The notes beneath the pieces were generated by a model. The model had not been told where the DNA came from and searched no databases. It saw only the letters and a program-made list of their open reading frames with translations. The position numbers and the translations under genes were made by a program. Below are positions 41,101 to 50,500 of a stretch of DNA of 64,000 bases, in pieces (position 1 is the first letter of the stretch; every line of letters begins with the position of its first letter). Source of the DNA: Flectonema sp. DT1601 (Eukaryota; Euglenozoa; Diplonemea; Diplonemida; Diplonemidae); contig OZ025781.1 of the NCBI GenBank assembly GCA_964019425.1, positions 1,742,501 through 1,806,500 of the forward strand, written 5' to 3'.

Positions 41101-42105
41101 TTTTATAGATTCAGGTGAAGAGGTCTTCCACTTACGTCGGCGCTTGCCCTTAAATAAGATTCTCCTCCGCACGTTCCTCGCAGCTACTTCATGTATTATG
41201 TTATTTAATAATCCAACATTACCAGTGGCATCATCCGAGAACTTAGCCCTATCAATTCTTCTATCAAGTTGCTGTCTGAAAGCACTCCAGTTTGTAGATT
41301 TGAAATCCCAGACAGTTCGTTTCCTTGCTCCAACTGTTGCTTGAGAGAGGTGAGCCATTGTGTCGAAGATAGCGAGTAGAGGTCGATGATCCGAGTTATG
41401 TTTACTGTCTTCATTTATGATTGAAAATTCTTCTAATACAATTGATCCTTTAAAGAATATAACGTCAGGTGAGGTACCACCGCCAGGAATGTCGTGTTTG
41501 GGCCGAGTTATTTGACCAGGTCTGTTTGCTACGAGAACGTCATTGCGATCCGCCCAATTAAATAATTCTTTACCAGATTTGGTTGTCCTGGTAGACCAGA
41601 CGAGGTTGTGTGCGTTGAAGTCGCCCGCAATAATAGACTTCGTTGTGATCGGAAGATCATCTTCTCTAATGATACACCCAGGGGGAGCGTAAACGTTAAT
41701 AACATTGACACCACCAACATTCAGCATCATAGCTTCGATACCGCTTGTTCTCGAAAACAATTCTTCATCACTGATTCCTTGTGAGAAGCATCTCTTTGCC
41801 ATTATTATAATGCCACCACCTTTTGTATTTCTGTCCTTCCTATATGTATAATAGCCAGGGTGCGAAATGTGTTCCTTCGACCAGGTTTCCTGTAAGCACA
41901 GTACATCCGGCGAGTAGTGAGAAAGGAGTCTTTGAATATAAGACCCCTTCTGACTTATCGATCTACAGTTCCAGCTCAACACTGAGAGTAACGAATTTTC
42001 AGGTCCAGGGTTGCGTTCAACGTCGCCTGCCAGCAGTAATAAACTTCGGGTCAGTTCTTTTTCAGTTTGAGAGATAGTCGGTGCTGTTACAGTAGTCGGC
42101 TTCAC
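38188..42105 (-). CDS. LINE ORF2: 2A peptide, APE endonuclease, reverse transcriptase, RNase H, C2HC finger
   Basis: 1,305 codons counted from the GTG at 42,105; no ATG precedes the 2A peptide. Residues 22-35 are the 2A motif. The endonuclease at about 42-250 has LSWNCRSI, CLQETW, AGDFNAHNLVW and SDHRPL. The RT at about 425-700 has RKAAGPDGIHNEMLKN, SYRPITLTSVVGKLAE, FDFTAAFDRINHR, GVPQGSILGPLLY and the catalytic YADD (about 653-656). RNase H from about 1004 has CDGSYSSNASGAAL, TEQHAL, IYTDSKSLLDEL and an HDEVDELAK end. A CX2CX8HX4C finger lies at about 1214-1232. All catalytic residues I checked are present. The frame stays open upstream to the ORF1 stop, so ORF2 is probably made by read-through of that UGA, with 2A releasing a product of about 1,271 residues. 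Confidence 0.93.
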   Translation of the reverse strand: MKPTTVTAPTISQTEKELTRSLLLLAGDVERNPGPENSLLSVLSWNCRSISQKGSYIQRLLSHYSPDVLCLQETWSKEHISHPGYYTYRKDRNTKGGGIIIMAKRCFSQGISDEELFSRTSGIEAMMLNVGGVNVINVYAPPGCIIREDDLPITTKSIIAGDFNAHNLVWSTRTTKSGKELFNWADRNDVLVANRPGQITRPKHDIPGGGTSPDVIFFKGSIVLEEFSIINEDSKHNSDHRPLLAIFDTMAHLSQATVGARKRTVWDFKSTNWSAFRQQLDRRIDRAKFSDDATGNVGLLNNIIHEVAARNVRRRILFKGKRRRKWKTSSPESIKSKGSHLKDQLRKGNNFNFAFKKIKELQQDAGKDISVSNISENDLPAAFLDLSVADGDAAKLEAPSLKKEDLELDICCDFTDTEISAAIKNLKPRKAAGPDGIHNEMLKNLSQKAVDCLLKVINSSWRSSNVPYLWKQGLIKPMFKSGKPRNDIKSYRPITLTSVVGKLAERLVYDRLMHWLTENSALSPIQAGFRRGRNTCEQITILVDAMVNNHTKGRRSVFLSFDFTAAFDRINHRILLSKLQRMGIPTFIVRWITDFLTNRKVRVDANGHFSKFRTLSKGVPQGSILGPLLYLIYVDDLCKILSQEKETTLTALYADDTACAVFGSTMDEAISNAQRILDIVDKWCRDNDMALSVSKTCALKMDIQSKEVTLTDTSDRELLFSKSLEVRSLDIDYFDLDSVINTTTTRPTLLSGETILEVEGKPIRTQQELEDLLMLNIHDEMNVKAKIKIAFLLPITDSVKYLGVYIDNRLRFDKQLEKIHDELKKGISLLQCLQPYELDYKTLKMVKNLYVTARISYALDSFGWLLNQHKTDAIDFEMRKIARLVTGCSRCTPRELLLWEADILPFKRQIEKQTKIAYFRYKAMTWVPDTNSLASPRSFWGGLIPRSEGQLESVGIVQPDSIKPWIASDNVQISNSCGFTKSPDPAVDREKFLTYNATLPPVDMVINCDGSYSSNASGAALIARSRDGKKRAHATRLVRADCSYRTEQHALKNAANYLNWKVQKDGLTKSVRIYTDSKSLLDELKGGRCKQRNTRSLGILENLRNCGMKVHLQFIPSHMGIEAHDEVDELAKKSAHNRYLPQIPIRGSFFYHKSRVRRGITKDIWNRIGYTCYKNTVKGAAIKYPPDMKRSDEIRIANFRTGCHPLMQNWRKAIKCPFCHSAPSNQLHLLVGCPSQKLDAARYEILGFSTLTGKWDRSSDLILINGIPASLGSIFATSWLPSVAMLIRWMEQASNLRLWNCVGDT
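42001..42042 (-). other. 2A ribosome-skipping peptide
   Basis: Encodes LLLLAGDVERNPGP, an exact match to the D(V/I)ExNPGP consensus with the usual hydrophobic run before it. In viruses and in T. cruzi L1Tc this sequence makes the ribosome skip the Gly-Pro bond and release the upstream protein. Confidence 0.95.
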
Positions 42106-42168
42106 CAGAACTTTACTATGATGTGAGTCATTTTTAGAATTTGAAGTTGACGGTGTTCGTTTGTCAAG

Positions 42169-43593
42169 TCAGTTTGAATTATCCATTTCCACATCAGTCG
42201 TTTCAGTAGTATCGGTTGGTTCTTCAGCACAGTGTCGCTTCAGATCACCAGATATAACTGGACCCTTGCCCGGGTTGAAGGTCGGCCCCAATTTGACCGG
42301 CTTTTCTCTTTTAGTTTCCATGTTGATTACAAGGTACGCATCTTTACCCATGTCGACGAAGCTTGGTGATGGAACCGATTCAGAGATTGCAATTAACGTT
42401 TTGTTGCCTCCCTTATGAAAACTAGCCACAATTGTGTGACTCCACTTGTATGCGTGCAACAGGTGATCGCTGATCTGTTGCGTCGTGAACTTCTTAATAG
42501 CCAGTGATTTAATTATAAAACGCTGACCAGTCGGCAGTGCGGGTTTCAGAGAATCCCCGAGTGATTCTCTCACTTTTTGAGTAAACCCGGGTTGAACTTT
42601 CAGCCCAAAGCACTCTCGGAACTTCGTGATGTAGAAGCTACCTTTGATTGCTGAAAGAACTGAAAGTTTGCCCAGCACCGCTTTGAAGCCCAAGTCCTTA
42701 ACGAACTGAACTGTGTTCCAAGAGTCTTGGCCATTAGACCAAGATGGGTTTCTGATGAATAGATCTCTCTTCTCACTGGAGGTGTCGCTGTTGTTGTATT
42801 CCAGAATTTCAGAAATTCTGAAGTTTGGCACACGGATCGCCATAGATGTGTGCATATCGCATTTTTTAAATCCGAAGGGCGATGTCTTCAGCTCCCACTT
42901 TTTAATTAATTCTTTCACCTTAGTGGTGAGAGTGCTCTCTGCTGATTTACTCCAGTCTTGTATGAATAGAACTGGGTCCGGCTGTGGTGGCTCGATGGCG
43001 TCTTCTCTTGCGGCAGTGAAATCTTTGCCACAAATCGGGGTGACAAATACCCTACGAATGACGCAGGTTCCGCACTTCTTTACGACTGGAAGTGCGACTG
43101 GGACTGTTGTTTTAAACAGTTTAGACTTTGAGATGGCAGTCCAGTCGCCCTTCGTTCGTGTTTGCTTCAGTGCTTCATAATCAGCCTTTGAGCTGATGAG
43201 CACGAGTCCGTCCGCGTTGTTTTTGGAGGCATCGATTGCTTCTGAGAATTTAAGCGTAGGTGTTGCTTTAGCCCACGCTGCGTGAATGTACCACTCTGGC
43301 AGAGTGGGTTTCTTGTTGTTGGTAGTTGGCGTCGGGCCTCCATCATTTCCATCCCTCACCGTGCTCGCCGCTTCCTGTCGTTGTCCCCCGGACTCCTTCC
43401 CCTTCCTCTCTTGCTCTGTCGTCTTTCTCTTTGACGACTCTCCTTGTTTCTCTCCGGAGTCCTCCGTCAGCTGCTCCAGCACTCTCATCGTGAGAGTCAA
43501 AACCCTCCTTCTCTTTTCTTCTCCTGCTAGTCCTTTCTCCACTTCTTGTACTAACCGCATCACATCCAAAAGCAGCTCCTTACAACTGCTCAT
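42169..43593 (-). CDS. LINE ORF1 protein
   Basis: 474 residues from the first ATG at 43,593; a TTG-initiated extension to 43,626 is unlikely. Residues 1-45 form a short helical/coiled-coil segment, followed by a Lys/Glu/Gln-rich disordered stretch to about 95. The rest is folded-looking, with KKCGTCVIRRVF and a Trp/Lys-rich middle. The segment near residues 375-420 (RFIIKSLAIKKFTTQQI, then a second strand pair) could be an RRM-like fold as in ORF1 proteins of other LINEs, but I cannot confirm it. An RNA-binding nucleoprotein role is the family expectation. It ends with UGA followed by C, a leaky context, and the same frame runs on into ORF2. L1Tc and ingi are generally described with one large frame, so a separate ORF1 is notable. 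Confidence 0.85.
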   Translation of the reverse strand: MSSCKELLLDVMRLVQEVEKGLAGEEKRRRVLTLTMRVLEQLTEDSGEKQGESSKRKTTEQERKGKESGGQRQEAASTVRDGNDGGPTPTTNNKKPTLPEWYIHAAWAKATPTLKFSEAIDASKNNADGLVLISSKADYEALKQTRTKGDWTAISKSKLFKTTVPVALPVVKKCGTCVIRRVFVTPICGKDFTAAREDAIEPPQPDPVLFIQDWSKSAESTLTTKVKELIKKWELKTSPFGFKKCDMHTSMAIRVPNFRISEILEYNNSDTSSEKRDLFIRNPSWSNGQDSWNTVQFVKDLGFKAVLGKLSVLSAIKGSFYITKFRECFGLKVQPGFTQKVRESLGDSLKPALPTGQRFIIKSLAIKKFTTQQISDHLLHAYKWSHTIVASFHKGGNKTLIAISESVPSPSFVDMGKDAYLVINMETKREKPVKLGPTFNPGKGPVISGDLKRHCAEEPTDTTETTDVEMDNSN

Positions 43594-43657
43594 TATAGTT
43601 TTATGTCTGTCAGAAAACCCGCACAAAATCGACTCTCACCAGGTAATGGTAGGAAAT

Positions 43658-43672
43658 CAATAAAGTACAGAA
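43658..43672 (-). other. Spliced-leader 3' end at the LINE 5' terminus
   Basis: Reads TTCTGTACTTTATTG on the - strand, identical to the last 15 nt of the SL-like sequence at 44,528-44,566. Only seven further bases (AAAATTC) separate it from the flanking repeat. It is best explained as a remnant of the SL exon on the LINE RNA that was copied. Confidence 0.8.
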
Positions 43673-43679
43673 GAATTTT

Positions 43680-43899
43680 TTACCATTCCTACCATCGATA
43701 AGGAAAAACAAAGAATCGAGCATATAACTAGAGCGGTGGTCAAAGACCACTTGAACAGCCCGAAGGCCTGCCCTCAAGAGAAATTTATAAGGAGAATAGG
43801 AGAAAAAGGAGACAGGAGTGTTGGAAGAGACACTGCGACAACACCGAAGGTGATGTGCAGTTACCCAACCAGGAGATGATTGATAATGATGAAAATACT
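43680..43899. repeat. 220-bp direct repeat, right copy (flank of LINE)
   Basis: Identical to 37,940-38,159 and abutting the 5' end of the LINE. On the + strand it contains a coding-like stretch (TIPTIDKEKQRIEHITRAVV and on to an in-frame TGA) and, in a second frame, the start of the open frame that continues into the small zinc-binding protein. Confidence 0.95.
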
Positions 43900-44121
43900 G
43901 GAAAGGAGATACCGCAAGCAGCGATCAAGAATCCGGTGAAACACCCGACGAAGGGATGGTGTGATAGGTGTGGAGAGCGGATCGCGAAGGGAACGCGGGT
44001 AGTCATGTGCGTGAAGTGTGACTACGCTGAATGCTGCGGATTGTTGGAGAGATCGCGGCGTGGGAAAGAGAAGAGGAAAAGGAAATCACGGGGATCGCGA
44101 TCGAAAAACGATGCCATGTGA
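43876..44121 (+). CDS. Small zinc-binding (ZZ/ribbon-like) protein, possibly a fragment
   Basis: 81 residues from the ATG at 43,876; the frame is open back to 43,732, giving up to 129 residues without another ATG. Four Cys in two pairs (WCDRCGERIAKGTRVV, then MCVKCDYAECCG) resemble a ZZ-type or similar zinc finger. The C-terminus is very Lys/Arg-rich, like a nuclear localisation signal. The LINE insertion duplicated and separated its 5' part. It may be the 3' end of a host gene or of another mobile element; no family is named. Confidence 0.4.
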   Translation: MIDNDENTGKEIPQAAIKNPVKHPTKGWCDRCGERIAKGTRVVMCVKCDYAECCGLLERSRRGKEKRKRKSRGSRSKNDAM

Positions 44122-44527
44122 GAAGCATGAAACGGAAAGTGAATGAACGGAAAAAATTAAATGTAAAGAAGTGAACTTGTAAAAAATGTAAAGAAGCAAA
44201 CATGTTAAAAGAAAAATGAAAAAAAAAAAAAAAAGAAGAGTGAAAAGGAAGACAGAGTTGTATGTAAACTGTATGTAAATGTAAGAAGAAAGAAAAAACA
44301 CGCTGGAAGTGGGAGTGCAACCATCAGCGCAAACACAACCACAAATATTGTTTTTTTTTTCCTTTTTCTTTTCTTCGCTTCGGCGACAGATATGGTAGGA
44401 CCTAGAAAACCGGCCCAAAACTTGTGTTGCAGTTTATCTTTTTAGCGCACACTCATGTAACATAAGGATCGCTGGTTCCGAGGGTTTGCTCTCCTGCCAT
44501 ACTTGCCTCTCACCTCCCTCAAAAAAA
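44122..44527 (+). other. Spacer between zinc ORF and satellite array
   Basis: About 0.4 kb, purine-rich to 44,320 with a run of about 16 A near 44,219-44,234, then pyrimidine-rich. No gene seen. It ends in CCTCCCTC and seven A residues directly before the SL sequence. Confidence 0.5.
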
Positions 44528-44566
44528 AACCAACGATTCTAAAGCTACAGTTTCTGTACTTTATTG
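44528..44566 (+). other. Complete 39-nt spliced-leader sequence fused to the satellite array
   Basis: Runs from AACCAACGATTCTAAAGC to CAGTTTCTGTACTTTATTG, 39 nt, the usual SL length in kinetoplastids and diplonemids. It is followed by TTTTTTCCC and not by the GT of an SL RNA intron, so this is not an SL RNA gene. It ends exactly at the first base of the 463-bp repeat unit, at the position where all later units have CACAG. It looks like the 5' end of a reverse-transcribed, trans-spliced RNA. Confidence 0.9.
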
Positions 44567-47500
44567 TTTTTTCCCTCCCTCGCCCCATCCCCGTCAGCGA
44601 GTAGGAAAGCGCAGCTAGGAATTTTTCCACGCAAGCGGATCCCACAACCCGACCACCCTTCCCCACGCTCACCCCATCCACCCTCCCCCACCCCAACAAA
44701 AGAAGAAAACGGCGGCAGCCACGTGACACACTCGTGTTCGTGTAGCGAAGCGTTTCGGCGACTTCGAAGACGACGACGACGACGACGACGTAGAAGAGAC
44801 GGTGTATGTGACTGACCTTCTTCTTCCTTATTTATCTATTTACTTTTGTTAATTACTTCCTCTTAATTTCATTCCTCTCTTAGATTGTTGTTTATTTGCT
44901 TATTTATTTGTTTGTTTATTTGTCTGTTTATCTGTCTGTATATTCTGTTACTATCTGTTATCTTGTTACATTTATCTGTATATTAGAGTACATTTTTGTT
45001 ATTGTTAAATTAAAACATCTTCTTCACAGTTTTTTCCCTCCCTCGCCCCATCCCCGTCAGCGAGTAGGAAAGCGCAGCTAGGAATTTTTCCACGCAAGCG
45101 GATCCCACAACCCGACCACCCTTCCCCACGCTCACCCCATCCACCCTCCCCCACCCCAACAAAAGAAGAAAACGGCGGCAGCCACGTGACACACTCGTGT
45201 TCGTGTAGCGAAGCGTTTCGGCGACTTCGAAGACGACGACGACGACGACGACGTAGAAGAGACGGTGTATGTGACTGACCTTCTTCTTCCTTATTTATCT
45301 ATTTACTTTTGTTAATTACTTCCTCTTAATTTCATTCCTCTCTTAGATTGTTGTTTATTTGCTTATTTATTTGTTTGTTTATTTGTCTGTTTATCTGTCT
45401 GTATATTCTGTTACTATCTGTTATCTTGTTACATTTATCTGTATATTAGAGTACATTTTTGTTATTGTTAAATTAAAACATCTTCTTCACAGTTTTTTCC
45501 CTCCCTCGCCCCATCCCCGTCAGCGAGTAGGAAAGCGCAGCTAGGAATTTTTCCACGCAAGCGGATCCCACAACCCGACCACCCTTCCCCACGCTCACCC
45601 CATCCACCCTCCCCCACCCCAACAAAAGAAGAAAACGGCGGCAGCCACGTGACACACTCGTGTTCGTGTAGCGAAGCGTTTCGGCGACTTCGAAGACGAC
45701 GACGACGACGACGACGTAGAAGAGACGGTGTATGTGACTGACCTTCTTCTTCCTTATTTATCTATTTACTTTTGTTAATTACTTCCTCTTAATTTCATTC
45801 CTCTCTTAGATTGTTGTTTATTTGCTTATTTATTTGTTTGTTTATTTGTCTGTTTATCTGTCTGTATATTCTGTTACTATCTGTTATCTTGTTACATTTA
45901 TCTGTATATTAGAGTACATTTTTGTTATTGTTAAATTAAAACATCTTCTTCACAGTTTTTTCCCTCCCTCGCCCCATCCCCGTCAGCGAGTAGGAAAGCG
46001 CAGCTAGGAATTTTTCCACGCAAGCGGATCCCACAACCCGACCACCCTTCCCCACGCTCACCCCATCCACCCTCCCCCACCCCAACAAAAGAAGAAAACG
46101 GCGGCAGCCACGTGACACACTCGTGTTCGTGTAGCGAAGCGTTTCGGCGACTTCGAAGACGACGACGACGACGACGACGTAGAAGAGACGGTGTATGTGA
46201 CTGACCTTCTTCTTCCTTATTTATCTATTTACTTTTGTTAATTACTTCCTCTTAATTTCATTCCTCTCTTAGATTGTTGTTTATTTGCTTATTTATTTGT
46301 TTGTTTATTTGTCTGTTTATCTGTCTGTATATTCTGTTACTATCTGTTATCTTGTTACATTTATCTGTATATTAGAGTACATTTTTGTTATTGTTAAATT
46401 AAAACATCTTCTTCACAGTTTTTTCCCTCCCTCGCCCCATCCCCGTCAGCGAGTAGGAAAGCGCAGCTAGGAATTTTTCCACGCAAGCGGATCCCACAAC
46501 CCGACCACCCTTCCCCACGCTCACCCCATCCACCCTCCCCCACCCCAACAAAAGAAGAAAACGGCGGCAGCCACGTGACACACTCGTGTTCGTGTAGCGA
46601 AGCGTTTCGGCGACTTCGAAGACGACGACGACGACGACGACGTAGAAGAGACGGTGTATGTGACTGACCTTCTTCTTCCTTATTTATCTATTTACTTTTG
46701 TTAATTACTTCCTCTTAATTTCATTCCTCTCTTAGATTGTTGTTTATTTGCTTATTTATTTGTTTGTTTATTTGTCTGTTTATCTGTCTGTATATTCTGT
46801 TACTATCTGTTATCTTGTTACATTTATCTGTATATTAGAGTACATTTTTGTTATTGTTAAATTAAAACATCTTCTTCACAGTTTTTTCCCTCCCTCGCCC
46901 CATCCCCGTCAGCGAGTAGGAAAGCGCAGCTAGGAATTTTTCCACGCAAGCGGATCCCACAACCCGACCACCCTTCCCCACGCTCACCCCATCCACCCTC
47001 CCCCACCCCAACAAAAGAAGAAAACGGCGGCAGCCACGTGACACACTCGTGTTCGTGTAGCGAAGCGTTTCGGCGACTTCGAAGACGACGACGACGACGA
47101 CGACGTAGAAGAGACGGTGTATGTGACTGACCTTCTTCTTCCTTATTTATCTATTTACTTTTGTTAATTACTTCCTCTTAATTTCATTCCTCTCTTAGAT
47201 TGTTGTTTATTTGCTTATTTATTTGTTTGTTTATTTGTCTGTTTATCTGTCTGTATATTCTGTTACTATCTGTTATCTTGTTACATTTATCTGTATATTA
47301 GAGTACATTTTTGTTATTGTTAAATTAAAACATCTTCTTCACAGTTTTTTCCCTCCCTCGCCCCATCCCCGTCAGCGAGTAGGAAAGCGCAGCTAGGAAT
47401 TTTTCCACGCAAGCGGATCCCACAACCCGACCACCCTTCCCCACGCTCACCCCATCCACCCTCCCCCACCCCAACAAAAGAAGAAAACGGCGGCAGCCAC

Positions 47501-50500
47501 GTGACACACTCGTGTTCGTGTAGCGAAGCGTTTCGGCGACTTCGAAGACGACGACGACGACGACGACGTAGAAGAGACGGTGTATGTGACTGACCTTCTT
47601 CTTCCTTATTTATCTATTTACTTTTGTTAATTACTTCCTCTTAATTTCATTCCTCTCTTAGATTGTTGTTTATTTGCTTATTTATTTGTTTGTTTATTTG
47701 TCTGTTTATCTGTCTGTATATTCTGTTACTATCTGTTATCTTGTTACATTTATCTGTATATTAGAGTACATTTTTGTTATTGTTAAATTAAAACATCTTC
47801 TTCACAGTTTTTTCCCTCCCTCGCCCCATCCCCGTCAGCGAGTAGGAAAGCGCAGCTAGGAATTTTTCCACGCAAGCGGATCCCACAACCCGACCACCCT
47901 TCCCCACGCTCACCCCATCCACCCTCCCCCACCCCAACAAAAGAAGAAAACGGCGGCAGCCACGTGACACACTCGTGTTCGTGTAGCGAAGCGTTTCGGC
48001 GACTTCGAAGACGACGACGACGACGACGACGTAGAAGAGACGGTGTATGTGACTGACCTTCTTCTTCCTTATTTATCTATTTACTTTTGTTAATTACTTC
48101 CTCTTAATTTCATTCCTCTCTTAGATTGTTGTTTATTTGCTTATTTATTTGTTTGTTTATTTGTCTGTTTATCTGTCTGTATATTCTGTTACTATCTGTT
48201 ATCTTGTTACATTTATCTGTATATTAGAGTACATTTTTGTTATTGTTAAATTAAAACATCTTCTTCACAGTTTTTTCCCTCCCTCGCCCCATCCCCGTCA
48301 GCGAGTAGGAAAGCGCAGCTAGGAATTTTTCCACGCAAGCGGATCCCACAACCCGACCACCCTTCCCCACGCTCACCCCATCCACCCTCCCCCACCCCAA
48401 CAAAAGAAGAAAACGGCGGCAGCCACGTGACACACTCGTGTTCGTGTAGCGAAGCGTTTCGGCGACTTCGAAGACGACGACGACGACGACGACGTAGAAG
48501 AGACGGTGTATGTGACTGACCTTCTTCTTCCTTATTTATCTATTTACTTTTGTTAATTACTTCCTCTTAATTTCATTCCTCTCTTAGATTGTTGTTTATT
48601 TGCTTATTTATTTGTTTGTTTATTTGTCTGTTTATCTGTCTGTATATTCTGTTACTATCTGTTATCTTGTTACATTTATCTGTATATTAGAGTACATTTT
48701 TGTTATTGTTAAATTAAAACATCTTCTTCACAGTTTTTTCCCTCCCTCGCCCCATCCCCGTCAGCGAGTAGGAAAGCGCAGCTAGGAATTTTTCCACGCA
48801 AGCGGATCCCACAACCCGACCACCCTTCCCCACGCTCACCCCATCCACCCTCCCCCACCCCAACAAAAGAAGAAAACGGCGGCAGCCACGTGACACACTC
48901 GTGTTCGTGTAGCGAAGCGTTTCGGCGACTTCGAAGACGACGACGACGACGACGACGTAGAAGAGACGGTGTATGTGACTGACCTTCTTCTTCCTTATTT
49001 ATCTATTTACTTTTGTTAATTACTTCCTCTTAATTTCATTCCTCTCTTAGATTGTTGTTTATTTGCTTATTTATTTGTTTGTTTATTTGTCTGTTTATCT
49101 GTCTGTATATTCTGTTACTATCTGTTATCTTGTTACATTTATCTGTATATTAGAGTACATTTTTGTTATTGTTAAATTAAAACATCTTCTTCACAGTTTT
49201 TTCCCTCCCTCGCCCCATCCCCGTCAGCGAGTAGGAAAGCGCAGCTAGGAATTTTTCCACGCAAGCGGATCCCACAACCCGACCACCCTTCCCCACGCTC
49301 ACCCCATCCACCCTCCCCCACCCCAACAAAAGAAGAAAACGGCGGCAGCCACGTGACACACTCGTGTTCGTGTAGCGAAGCGTTTCGGCGACTTCGAAGA
49401 CGACGACGACGACGACGACGTAGAAGAGACGGTGTATGTGACTGACCTTCTTCTTCCTTATTTATCTATTTACTTTTGTTAATTACTTCCTCTTAATTTC
49501 ATTCCTCTCTTAGATTGTTGTTTATTTGCTTATTTATTTGTTTGTTTATTTGTCTGTTTATCTGTCTGTATATTCTGTTACTATCTGTTATCTTGTTACA
49601 TTTATCTGTATATTAGAGTACATTTTTGTTATTGTTAAATTAAAACATCTTCTTCACAGTTTTTTCCCTCCCTCGCCCCATCCCCGTCAGCGAGTAGGAA
49701 AGCGCAGCTAGGAATTTTTCCACGCAAGCGGATCCCACAACCCGACCACCCTTCCCCACGCTCACCCCATCCACCCTCCCCCACCCCAACAAAAGAAGAA
49801 AACGGCGGCAGCCACGTGACACACTCGTGTTCGTGTAGCGAAGCGTTTCGGCGACTTCGAAGACGACGACGACGACGACGACGTAGAAGAGACGGTGTAT
49901 GTGACTGACCTTCTTCTTCCTTATTTATCTATTTACTTTTGTTAATTACTTCCTCTTAATTTCATTCCTCTCTTAGATTGTTGTTTATTTGCTTATTTAT
50001 TTGTTTGTTTATTTGTCTGTTTATCTGTCTGTATATTCTGTTACTATCTGTTATCTTGTTACATTTATCTGTATATTAGAGTACATTTTTGTTATTGTTA
50101 AATTAAAACATCTTCTTCACAGTTTTTTCCCTCCCTCGCCCCATCCCCGTCAGCGAGTAGGAAAGCGCAGCTAGGAATTTTTCCACGCAAGCGGATCCCA
50201 CAACCCGACCACCCTTCCCCACGCTCACCCCATCCACCCTCCCCCACCCCAACAAAAGAAGAAAACGGCGGCAGCCACGTGACACACTCGTGTTCGTGTA
50301 GCGAAGCGTTTCGGCGACTTCGAAGACGACGACGACGACGACGACGTAGAAGAGACGGTGTATGTGACTGACCTTCTTCTTCCTTATTTATCTATTTACT
50401 TTTGTTAATTACTTCCTCTTAATTTCATTCCTCTCTTAGATTGTTGTTTATTTGCTTATTTATTTGTTTGTTTATTTGTCTGTTTATCTGTCTGTATATT

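Larger units (their letters stand above)
38160..43679 (-). mobile_element. Ingi/L1Tc-type non-LTR retrotransposon, apparently full length
   Basis: A 5,520-bp LINE on the - strand with two long coding regions in one frame. ORF2 has AP endonuclease, reverse transcriptase, RNase H and a C2HC finger, the domain set of the Ingi clade (L1Tc of T. cruzi, ingi of T. brucei), and also the N-terminal 2A peptide known from L1Tc. The 3' end lies 28 bp after the ORF2 stop with no poly(A) tail. The 5' end has an SL-derived tail followed by a 64-nt leader before ORF1. Identical 220-bp flanking repeats and intact frames say the insertion is very recent and may be active. It sits in the spacer between the + strand gene cluster and the satellite array. 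Confidence 0.92.

Noticed and set aside
44528-45029. An SL RNA gene, with the array as SL RNA repeats
   Set aside because: The SL occurs once only and is followed by T6/C-rich DNA, not by a GT splice donor and SL RNA intron. Later repeat copies have no SL.
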